Assembly (NCBI GenBank): GCA_022843585.1
Contig: JALHNJ010000001.1
Span: forward strand, 1,525,593-1,589,592
DNA length: 64,000 nt
Origin: Chitinophagaceae bacterium
GTDB lineage: Bacteria > Bacteroidota > Bacteroidia > Chitinophagales > Chitinophagaceae
Direction: 5' to 3'
Positions within the stretch are counted from its first letter, which is position 1; the number at the start of each line of letters is the position of its first letter. Positions 54,294 through 61,223 of the stretch are shown here, piece by piece. Below the pieces are notes generated by a model. It saw only the letters and a program-made list of their open reading frames with translations, ran no database searches and was not told where the DNA came from. A program made the position numbers and the translations under genes.

Positions 54294-55145
54294 TTATTTT
54301 GCCGGAATTGCCAGCACCGGAATCTTCGAATGGAACGCCATTTTCTTTGTTACACTTTTTTTCATGAGCCTTTCCCAAAAACTTTTAGGATAGGTTATCA
54401 TGGCAATAATATCCACTTCATTTTTTTTATCATATTTTTCTATCGTTTCTTCAAACTCACTTCCTTCTAAAAGTTCAGCTTTAAAGGCAACGCAGGGGTA
54501 GGCCTTGTTTAAAAAATCCAGGTAATGATTCAGTTGCCTTGTGTTATAGATATAATCTGTGGCTTCAGCTGTATCCGTATCTACAAAAACGGCAACATGT
54601 ATGCTGGCAGAAAATAAGGTCGCCATTTCAACAATCTTGTTCAGCAGATCTTTGTTTTGTTCAAAGCGGTTGGTGGCAAATAATATACCATCCGGCACTT
54701 CAAAAACATACTCATCCGGCACAGCCAGTACGGGTATTTTGGTCCGGCCAATAGTGCCGGCTGCAACGCTTCCCATAAAAATTTCTTTCAGGCCAGTTGC
54801 ACCTTTAGTACCCATAATAACCAGGTCAATTTGCTGTCCTTCGGCAAAATCGAGAATGGAAGTAATCGTCATCCCATTTGCAATCTCCGTTTCAGTTTTA
54901 ATACCCGGGCAGGCAACGGCCATATCACTTTGAAATGTTTTCATTTCTTTAATCCTGTTATTTGAGATTTCTTCCAGCAATCTATCATGGAGTGGATAGG
55001 GCTGCCTGATGTTGTCAGTAACCGGTTCTATCACATGCAGCAGGTAAACCATTGCCCCGCTTTTTTGAGCTACGGAGGCAGCATACAGTGCTGCCTTCAT
55101 TGCATTGGCAGAGAAATCGGTGGGAACAAGAATTGAACGTACCAT
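54294..55145 (-). CDS. Universal stress protein, tandem UspA
   Basis: A 283-residue double UspA protein starting MVRSILVPTDFSANAMKA. The N-terminal nucleotide loop is complete (MGTKGATGLKEIFMGS); the C-terminal one is reduced. It is divergent from the TetR regulator gene, with the likely operator between them, and is the first gene of the long minus-strand stress cluster. Confidence 0.93.
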   Translation of the reverse strand: MVRSILVPTDFSANAMKAALYAASVAQKSGAMVYLLHVIEPVTDNIRQPYPLHDRLLEEISNNRIKEMKTFQSDMAVACPGIKTETEIANGMTITSILDFAEGQQIDLVIMGTKGATGLKEIFMGSVAAGTIGRTKIPVLAVPDEYVFEVPDGILFATNRFEQNKDLLNKIVEMATLFSASIHVAVFVDTDTAEATDYIYNTRQLNHYLDFLNKAYPCVAFKAELLEGSEFEETIEKYDKKNEVDIIAMITYPKSFWERLMKKSVTKKMAFHSKIPVLAIPAK

Positions 55146-55198
55146 ATGGCTTTTATTTAATTATAGTATGAAGGTGGTGTTAAAATGATTTGAAAAGA

Positions 55199-55212
55199 AT
55201 GACGAAGGTCAT
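55199..55212. promoter_or_regulatory. Possible CRP/FNR-type palindrome
   Basis: ATGAC-GAAG-GTCAT is an inverted repeat with 5-base arms and a 4-base spacer, the format of FNR-like sites, 54 bases upstream of the universal stress gene start. The half-site does not match FNR exactly, so binding by such a protein is only a suggestion. Confidence 0.3.
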
Positions 55213-55228
55213 ATTAAGCTATGATTTG

Positions 55229-55266
55229 TGATAGTTCGACTATCATTCTAAATAGCCCTACATTTG
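55229..55266 (+). promoter_or_regulatory. tetR promoter with overlapping operator
   Basis: The palindrome TGATAGT-TCG-ACTATCA (55229-55245) overlaps a possible -33 element (TTCG, 55235-55238). A clean -7 element TACATTTG lies at 55259-55266 (TAnnTTTG), 20 bases on. This layout suits autoregulation by the TetR protein whose gene starts at 55352, and perhaps control of the divergent stress cluster. Confidence 0.6.
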
Positions 55267-55351
55267 TGGATATAATAGCCCGGCCAAAATTTTAAATAAA
55301 CAACAAGTTAAAAGGGCACAAACCATCTACCACCCATAAAGCAAATAGTGT

Positions 55352-56026
55352 ATGGAAATGCATTTGCAAATCAAAATGAACAACAACCTGTTTCTTAGAG
55401 ACCCACAGGAAACAGAATTAGGAAAGAAACTTCTTTATCACAGTGTTCTACTTATCCATGATGTGGGTTTTGAAAATTTTTATTTTAAAAAATTGGCTGA
55501 AGCTGCTGATACAACTGAGGCCGGTGTTTACCGTTATTTTGAAAATAAACACCGCTTACTTATCTATTTAGTAGCCTGGTATTGGAACTGGTTGGATTAT
55601 CAGATAAGTTATATCACTAATAACATCCGCAAGCCCGAGCTAAAACTCAAAAAAATTATCCGCTTGCTTGCCTCACCGGTCAAAGATGACCATTCTATCA
55701 GTTTTATCAATGAAAGCCTGCTCCACCAGATTGTTGTAGAACAAGGTTTGAAAGCTTACCTGACAAAGCAAGTTACAGAAGACAATAAACAACAGCTGTT
55801 CAAACCATATAAAGAACTGTGCGCCCGTATTGGCGGAATAATGCTTGAATGTAGTCCCGAATTTAAATATCCCCGGTCCCTCAGCAGTACACTTATTGAG
55901 ATGTCCCATCTGCAGAAATATTTTAAGGATAACCTACCTTCACTAACCGATTTCGCCAATAGTAAAGATGAGTCTAACATTGTTGCTTTTTTGGAAGATT
56001 TGGTGTTTTGCGGTTTGAAAAAATAA
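55352..56026 (+). CDS. TetR/AcrR family transcriptional regulator
   Basis: A 224-residue regulator. The N-terminal helix-turn-helix is typical: VGFENFYFKKLAEAADTTEAGVYRYFENKHRLL, with the recognition helix in AGVYRYFENK. The C-terminal ligand domain is helical with no recognisable effector site. The first ATG at 55352 lies about 85 bases after the -7 element; a second (MNNNLFLRD) nine codons on is possible. It reads away from the stress cluster and probably controls it. Confidence 0.85.
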   Translation: MEMHLQIKMNNNLFLRDPQETELGKKLLYHSVLLIHDVGFENFYFKKLAEAADTTEAGVYRYFENKHRLLIYLVAWYWNWLDYQISYITNNIRKPELKLKKIIRLLASPVKDDHSISFINESLLHQIVVEQGLKAYLTKQVTEDNKQQLFKPYKELCARIGGIMLECSPEFKYPRSLSSTLIEMSHLQKYFKDNLPSLTDFANSKDESNIVAFLEDLVFCGLKK

Positions 56027-57093
56027 GGGTGATTGTACGATGAATGGTGAAATTCATTATTTCTGTTCCAAAAGAAATTCTTTATCCTTCAGGAATACTT
56101 TTGAGTAAATAAAAATTGGTATTTAAATACAACCTGTTTACAGGAATATCTTTTGCATTCTCTTTACCTTTTGCTTTTATTTCTCTATTTATCAGTTCTC
56201 CGTCTTCGAAGCTATTCACTTTCTTCATATTATCAAACCTTCATTTCACCAATCCAACGGTTGACTACATGCAATCCGTTTAAAAAAATAAAATAAACTG
56301 CAAAGATAGCACTGGCACTAAGGCTCGACGGCGCAGCATAAATACAAGCTCAGCACACAAAACCAGTGCTGTGAGGACGCAGTTATTTCATTTTTTCATT
56401 TAAATGTATCGTAATGTCAGTTCTTGTTCAGCGTTGGCTTGTTGGGAGCATTTGGGTTAGTTGCTGATTTGTTTCACCCGTTCTGTTTTTTTTTCATCAA
56501 GTTAGGCCATTCATTTACTTCGTCATGTGTGCCTGCTTGGAAGCCATATCAAAGCCATAGCCGAAGTATGGATAGTGTATGAAAAAGTTATTTGATTAAT
56601 GAACAGACTGTGTATTTATCCGAAGGACATTCAGATCATCCCAGGAAGAAGCGATAGGTATTGCAGAAATCTTATTAAGAAGATTAAAGTGCGTCTCAAG
56701 AAGCAACAACACCAGGTTTTTACTGTTGAAGAGTTCTGCCAGTACATGGGATTACAACACGACACTGTTGCCCGGGAGCTACGATAAAACGTAATGCTTA
56801 CATTCGCAGACGCTATGATGCGGATTTACACTCTCTATACTCAATTATTTTTCTTCTCTTGTTTGTACTGTGTTTGCACTAGATTTAACTAATGGTGTTG
56901 GCTATTTGTTGCCCAATCTTTTTACAAACTAGTAATACCCTTACCCATCAATGGTTCATGCAATAGCTTTACAAATTGTATCAAAAAAAATTCCAGTGTA
57001 ACTGAAAAAAATGAAAGGCTGTATTGTTTAGAAGACCCTAAAGATAATGGCTAAAATTTATTTGGAAAGGGGCAGCAATAAAATTTTGAAAAT
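56027..57093. other. Gap with one small gene and structured DNA
   Basis: About 1.1 kb with few features. A 48-codon frame on the minus strand (56082-56228; MKKVNSFEDGELINREIK) could be a very small gene but has no support beyond an open frame. An inverted repeat AGCACTGG/CCAGTGCT (56308-56315 and 56363-56370) encloses a G+C-richer patch. A small gene at 56599 is listed separately. The rest is AT-rich. This gap is the right-hand junction of the stress island. Confidence 0.4.
56599..56787 (+). CDS. Small conserved-looking basic protein
   Basis: A 62-residue basic protein: IYPKDIQIIPGRSDRYCRNLIKKIK then HQVFTVEEFCQYMGLQHDTVARELR. The C-terminal part reads like a short DNA-binding or excisionase-like helix-turn-helix. 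I recall similar small proteins of unknown role in Bacteroidota but cannot name a family. It stands alone in a 1.1 kb gap next to the stress island end. Confidence 0.55.
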   Translation: MNRLCIYPKDIQIIPGRSDRYCRNLIKKIKVRLKKQQHQVFTVEEFCQYMGLQHDTVARELR

Positions 57094-57108
57094 ACTAAAA
57101 TAATTAGT
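57094..57108. promoter_or_regulatory. Operator upstream of the 2H-fold gene
   Basis: ACTAAAATAATTAGT is an inverted repeat of the ACTAA-N5-TTAGT form, identical in all 15 bases to the site at 58613 and like the dnaE site at 28335. It lies 28 bases before the gene start and abuts the -7 like TAAATTAG. Confidence 0.6.
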
Positions 57109-57136
57109 AAATTAGCTGCAACAAAAATGTTGCGCT

Positions 57137-57748
57137 ATGGCTACGAATGAAATTACCTTACCCGGATACAGAGTATTCGACTATCTATTAGTTCTTAATC
57201 CTCACCAAGAACTGAGCAATAAAATTGCAACGATCCGAAAGGATTTTTATACCGAATACCGGTTGCAGGGGACTCCATCGACGAAGGCGAATTTAGCATT
57301 GGTAAAGTTTCAGCAACTGGAAATGATGGAGCAAAAAATTTTGCATAAGCTGCATACGATCGCGATGGGCTTTCCCCCTTTCAAAGTGGAAGTTAAAGAC
57401 TTTGGTAGCTTTCCTTCGCATACGATCTATTTGAATGTTACTTCAAAATTGCCGATACAAAATTTGGTGAAGCTGATCCGGACCGAAGCCAACCGTTTGT
57501 TGAAATATGATCCGGACAATACCCCGCACTTTATGCTGGAACCGAATTTCACGATCGGTATGAAACTAAAGCCCTGGCAATATGAAAAAGCCTGGCTGCA
57601 TTATTCGCATCAGCATTTTACTTCAAGGTTTATAGCTGATGAAATGGTTTTACTGAAGCGTATGGCAGGGGAGCGGAACTGGATGGTGGCGAATAAATTT
57701 AAATTTGAAAACTTACCGGTGGCCACCAAGCAGGGTGAATTATTTTAA
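57137..57748 (+). CDS. 2H phosphoesterase-fold protein without catalytic histidines
   Basis: A 203-residue protein of the 2'-5' RNA ligase/LigT-like superfamily, recognised by the strand pattern FDYLLVLNPHQELSNKI, PSHTIYLNV and the C-terminal block FIADEMVLLKRM. Active members have two H-x-T/S motifs. Here the first reads KANLALVKF (Asn52-x-Ala54) and the second EPNFTIG (Asn137-x-Thr139), so both histidines are asparagines. It is likely a non-catalytic RNA or nucleotide binder. It carries the shared damage-type operator upstream and its stop overlaps the convergent gene. Confidence 0.75.
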   Translation: MATNEITLPGYRVFDYLLVLNPHQELSNKIATIRKDFYTEYRLQGTPSTKANLALVKFQQLEMMEQKILHKLHTIAMGFPPFKVEVKDFGSFPSHTIYLNVTSKLPIQNLVKLIRTEANRLLKYDPDNTPHFMLEPNFTIGMKLKPWQYEKAWLHYSHQHFTSRFIADEMVLLKRMAGERNWMVANKFKFENLPVATKQGELF

Positions 57749-58126
57749 GTTAACAGCACGGACCGAAATGATTTTTTGATCTTTGAATTTAATTTCAATT
57801 TTCTCTTTTTTGAAATTTATTCCATCCAGGTATTCTTTGCCCATGACGGTAACCATAGCAATACTGTCTATGTACTTCAGCGTGGGAGCTGCCGTCATTT
57901 CAAATTTATTCTTCGGATGATTTTTCCAGAATTGTTTATCACTGGCCGTAATTTTTTCCTTCGGCACATTGCGCATGTACTTCATATACACCTGTACCGT
58001 ATCGGCAAAATAAAGTTCCGCTGAATCTGCTTTGTGTTCATTCCGGAAGCGGAACCATTCATTGACCAATTTTATTTCTGTTGGTTCCTGGCTGACAATG
58101 GAAAGTATGTATAGAAGAAAGATCAC
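57740..58126 (-). CDS. Small exported-looking NTF2-like protein
   Basis: A protein of about 128 residues with a hydrophobic N-terminus (VIFLLYILSIVSQEP) and an alpha/beta domain (VNEWFRFRNEHKADSAELYFADT) that resembles the NTF2/SnoaL fold. The GTG at 58126, 4 bases after the upstream stop, is chosen as start; the frame stays open upstream inside the neighbouring gene, and no ATG precedes the conserved part. It overlaps the convergent 2H gene by 9 bases. No function is assigned. Confidence 0.5.
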   Translation of the reverse strand: MIFLLYILSIVSQEPTEIKLVNEWFRFRNEHKADSAELYFADTVQVYMKYMRNVPKEKITASDKQFWKNHPKNKFEMTAAPTLKYIDSIAMVTVMGKEYLDGINFKKEKIEIKFKDQKIISVRAVNLK

Positions 58127-58130
58127 ATTA

Positions 58131-58586
58131 CTACAACATTGCCCGCAATAGCGTTTCCACCTTAGCGGCAATAACGGGATCAATTTTATGGTCAGGATCT
58201 TTGGACCTGGAAGAAACGATCCATTCATTTTCTTCCCACTTTAATTCAAAGCGATAGTATTCATTATAAAATACCTGGAAAGCATCATCTTTTTCGATCA
58301 CCCAAACATTGGTAGCGATACCATCAATGGGATGCTGGAACACCTGCCAGAACTTAGCTGTATCTAAATTTATTACATTCACTATATCATTGCGGATGGC
58401 TTTGGCATAGGGGATGGACGTATCTTTATTATCACCTTCCACTATTCCTTCCTCCAAACAAAATACATCTTCGTACCCGTTCGAAAAACGAATGCGGTAA
58501 GCGAACTGTACTTCGTTACCTTCTTCATTCATGATTGTTGCCAGCATTGGTTTTCCACCTACATGGACGGGAAATTCGATTGCCAT
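58131..58586 (-). CDS. Unknown 151-residue protein
   Basis: A 151-residue protein with no known motif. It starts MAIEFPVHVGGKPML and is mixed alpha/beta (VWVIEKDDAFQVFYNEYYRFELKW). It is divergent from the DUF72 gene with the shared operator in between, so it may belong to the same regulon. It is followed closely by the NTF2-like gene. Confidence 0.6.
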   Translation of the reverse strand: MAIEFPVHVGGKPMLATIMNEEGNEVQFAYRIRFSNGYEDVFCLEEGIVEGDNKDTSIPYAKAIRNDIVNVINLDTAKFWQVFQHPIDGIATNVWVIEKDDAFQVFYNEYYRFELKWEENEWIVSSRSKDPDHKIDPVIAAKVETLLRAML

Positions 58587-58612
58587 ATCTTCGTTTTAGA
58601 GGGTATAAAATT

Positions 58613-58631
58613 ACTAAAATAATTAGTTTTG
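58613..58631 (+). promoter_or_regulatory. Operator and -7 element of the DUF72 gene
   Basis: The palindrome ACTAAAATAATTAGT (58613-58627) overlaps a perfect -7 element TAGTTTTG (58624-58631). The DUF72 ATG at 58637 is 6 bases after it, as in the dnaE promoter. The divergent 58131-58586 gene starts 27 bases to the left and could be controlled by the same site. Confidence 0.7.
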
Positions 58632-58636
58632 TCCAA

Positions 58637-59512
58637 ATGGATTTTGGAAGATTACCGAACGATGAAATAAATAGTGTGGACTTCAGTTTACCTGCTGAAC
58701 CTGCGCGAAATAATCATGTACTACCGGGAACCCCCGCAACCCAGCCAACAGTATATATTGGTATGCCTAAATGGGGACGGACCGAATGGGTAGGTAAGTT
58801 GTACCCTACTGGTACAAAAGCAAAAGAATTTTTGCCTCAATATGTTCAGCATTTCAACAGTGTTGAACTGAATGCCACGCATTATAAATTATATAGTCCT
58901 TATACCATCGAGAAATGGGCGGCTGAGGCTAGCGGAAGGAACTTTAAATTTTGCCCTAAATTATTCCAGGGGATCACGCACAGGGGAGCTATTCATAAAA
59001 AAAGTTCGATCTTGGAAGAAGCTCTACAAGGCCTGGCTGCATTTGGCGATAATCTTGGACCCGTCTTTATTCAATTGCAGGATACTTTTTCAGACCGGCG
59101 CAAAGGTGAATTGTTTGAATTTTTGGAATCACTACCCGCTAATTTCGAATTTTTTATTGAGATGCGGCACCCCCATTACCTTAGCAACAATAAATTTTTT
59201 GAGTACCTGCAAACAAAAAAGATAGGAGCAGTCATCACGGATACTGCTGGCCGGAGAGATTGTGCACATCTGCAATTAACCGTTCCGAAAACGATGATTC
59301 GTTTTGTTTGTAATGATGGACATCCCAGTGATTACACCCGAATCGATGAATGGGCAGTGAGAATAAAAAGCTGGCTGGACAGAGGAATGAAAGAAATTTA
59401 TTTCTTTGTACATATATCCGATGAAACAAAAAGCCTGGAAATGGCGAACTATGTCATTGAAAAGGTGAATGAAAAATGCAAGCTCTATATTCCGCCCCTT
59501 GTCCTACAATGA
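58637..59512 (+). CDS. DUF72 (YecE-like) TIM-barrel protein
   Basis: A 291-residue DUF72 protein. The start is ATG 58637, just after the operator; an upstream open stretch would overlap the divergent gene and has no family likeness. Family blocks: VYIGMPKWGRTEWVGKLYP, HFNSVELNATHYKLYSP, FIQLQDTFSDR and FFVHISDE. Members are common in Bacteroidota next to damage-inducible polymerases; the enzymatic role is unknown. Its stop overlaps the convergent 59504 gene. Confidence 0.88.
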   Translation: MDFGRLPNDEINSVDFSLPAEPARNNHVLPGTPATQPTVYIGMPKWGRTEWVGKLYPTGTKAKEFLPQYVQHFNSVELNATHYKLYSPYTIEKWAAEASGRNFKFCPKLFQGITHRGAIHKKSSILEEALQGLAAFGDNLGPVFIQLQDTFSDRRKGELFEFLESLPANFEFFIEMRHPHYLSNNKFFEYLQTKKIGAVITDTAGRRDCAHLQLTVPKTMIRFVCNDGHPSDYTRIDEWAVRIKSWLDRGMKEIYFFVHISDETKSLEMANYVIEKVNEKCKLYIPPLVLQ

Positions 59513-59770
59513 TCTTAATTCAATTTCATTAACAATGATATTCGTGATCGCCTGGTCAATTTCCGGCTTGGTTTGCCAGTCAAAATTTTCATTCATGAAT
59601 AATTCAAATGACGTTACACCTACGGGCGAAAATAAATGGACAAGGAATGTATTCTCCATCACTTTGTATCGTTCGATTTCTTCCTTTGTCAAATACTCAT
59701 AATGAATAATGTCGGCCATATAACTAAAACCCTCATAACCGAATGTGTAATTTAGTTTTCCAACGGCCAT
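59504..59770 (-). CDS. Unknown 88-residue protein
   Basis: An 88-residue protein (MAVGKLNYTFGYEGFSYMAD) with no known motif and an acidic C-terminal helix. It starts 1 base after the SRAP stop and is probably the last gene of a four-gene minus-strand operon. Its end overlaps the convergent DUF72 gene. Confidence 0.55.
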   Translation of the reverse strand: MAVGKLNYTFGYEGFSYMADIIHYEYLTKEEIERYKVMENTFLVHLFSPVGVTSFELFMNENFDWQTKPEIDQAITNIIVNEIELRSL

Positions 59771-59771
59771 A

Positions 59772-60557
59772 TCAATCCAGCATTAATGCAGGTAAGTTAG
59801 GATAGCTGACGGGCAAAGTTGGATCTTCTGCTGTACGGAATTGCTTATCTATTGTATAAGCTTCCATCTGATCCGAAGGAAGCTGATATTTTGCAAGCTT
59901 AGTAATTTCCTCTTCATTCAAATTTTCGAATAACCATTTCCAGGCAAGATCTTCGGGTAATATAGTTGGCATCCGTTTCTTTACATTATGCACCTGTGAC
60001 ATCAATGAATTGGAAACTGTTGTAACAATGGAAACGGATTCAACATATTCACCAGTATCTGCATCGGTCCAGGGTTGCCAGATGGCTGCCATAAAAAAGA
60101 TCTCTTTATTTTTTACGCCAACCCTATAAGGGAAGGTTTCTGTTGCTTTTAATGGCTGGCCTTTTTTACCAATTTTATTTTCATGCCGGTAATCATAAAA
60201 TCCTGTTGACAATACCAAACATCTTCTATGCAAAGTTGCATCCCGGTACATTTTATTGTTGAAAAGTAATTCTTCAGATACTGCATTGAGCGTAGTAAAT
60301 CGTTCCCGGAACTTATTTACTTGTTCTCTTGTTTCAATAAAAGGAAAACGATTTGCTTCCGGAATAAAGCCCCATTCCATTTCCAACACTTCAATATCTT
60401 CTTTTCCTTCTATCCTTTTTATCACGGGAACCTTACCATATACAAAGCCATTGTGCATCGGGTTGTCCAGGAAATCATATTTCGCTACGAGCTTTTCCAA
60501 ATGCTTTAAGCGGATATATTCATCCCTTGTCACTTTTGTTCCATTATAGTAGCACAT
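59772..60557 (-). CDS. SRAP (SOS response-associated peptidase/HMCES-like) protein
   Basis: A 261-residue SRAP domain protein. These proteins crosslink to abasic sites in single-stranded DNA through the N-terminal cysteine, here Cys2 (MCYYNGTKV). The ring of conserved residues is visible: GFYDY (the usual Glu is Asp), HNVKKRMPTIL and the acidic loop RTAEDP. The slight Glu-to-Asp change may alter crosslink release. Its ATG overlaps the preceding stop, as TGATG. Confidence 0.9.
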   Translation of the reverse strand: MCYYNGTKVTRDEYIRLKHLEKLVAKYDFLDNPMHNGFVYGKVPVIKRIEGKEDIEVLEMEWGFIPEANRFPFIETREQVNKFRERFTTLNAVSEELLFNNKMYRDATLHRRCLVLSTGFYDYRHENKIGKKGQPLKATETFPYRVGVKNKEIFFMAAIWQPWTDADTGEYVESVSIVTTVSNSLMSQVHNVKKRMPTILPEDLAWKWLFENLNEEEITKLAKYQLPSDQMEAYTIDKQFRTAEDPTLPVSYPNLPALMLD

Positions 60558-60856
60558 CAGTCTTTTTTAGCTTTGAAATAATCATCGATCAATTTTCCTA
60601 CGCCTTCGGCTTCTTTCTGTCTGCCTTCCGGTATAGAAGTCCAGAAAATATTATTATTGGCATCTTTTGTTCTGGCTATAACGATCGGTGGCCTTGGGCT
60701 GCTGAATACCACCCTGAATGCTGTGTATTTTGGCAAACTTAATTCCATTATATCCATGACCACGCCATTCAATTCGAGTTTAAATGGTTTATTGGTTAAT
60801 AGCATCGTCAAATTTACGCAATTGAATTTTTTAACCAGCCCAATGAAAAAGGTCAT
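60557..60856 (-). CDS. Unknown 99-residue protein
   Basis: A 99-residue protein (for example NGVVMDIMELSLPKYTAFRV and RTKDANNNIFWTSIPEGRQ). It overlaps the SRAP start and follows the 60860 gene by 3 bases, so it belongs to the SRAP operon. A second ATG at 60805 (MLLTNKPFKL) is an alternative start. The family is not recognised. Confidence 0.55.
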   Translation of the reverse strand: MTFFIGLVKKFNCVNLTMLLTNKPFKLELNGVVMDIMELSLPKYTAFRVVFSSPRPPIVIARTKDANNNIFWTSIPEGRQKEAEGVGKLIDDYFKAKKD

Positions 60857-60859
60857 GAT

Positions 60860-61102
60860 CTACCTGAGCACAATTTTTATATGTTCCGTATAAGGTGCTA
60901 ATTCATTGGTGTCCTCAAAGGCCCGGAACTTCCGGATGACATTATATTCCTTATGATACCAGGTCTCCACATAAAAAGCCTCCAGCTGGTATAATACATA
61001 TCGATATACTTCATCGTCGCGTTCGGTGATATGCACGCCATGTTCCCACAGTGCTACGGCCTGTTCCATTTCATCTGATCCTAAAAATTCCTGGATGGTC
61101 AT
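60860..61102 (-). CDS. Unknown 80-residue protein
   Basis: An 80-residue acidic protein (MTIQEFLGSDEMEQAVALWEHGVHI) of unknown family. It is the first gene of the SRAP operon. The upstream region to 61223 shows no copy of the shared operator. Confidence 0.55.
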   Translation of the reverse strand: MTIQEFLGSDEMEQAVALWEHGVHITERDDEVYRYVLYQLEAFYVETWYHKEYNVIRKFRAFEDTNELAPYTEHIKIVLR

Positions 61103-61223
61103 TTTGAAAAGTTACAAAAAAATAATATCGCCCGGCGGAATTGATGTGAACAACATTCGTGCAACAATTCACGCTGCGACAATGGAATCACTTAGCTTTA
61201 ATGCACTAAAATTTTCTGCGATT

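Noticed and set aside
58535..58636. Upstream extension of the DUF72 gene
   Set aside because: It overlaps the divergent gene and the operator and lacks family likeness; ATG 58637 fits better.
9274..61102. Second attachment repeat of tRNA-Cys
   Set aside because: I looked for a copy of the tRNA 3' end on both strands and saw none; the other border may lie outside or be too diverged.
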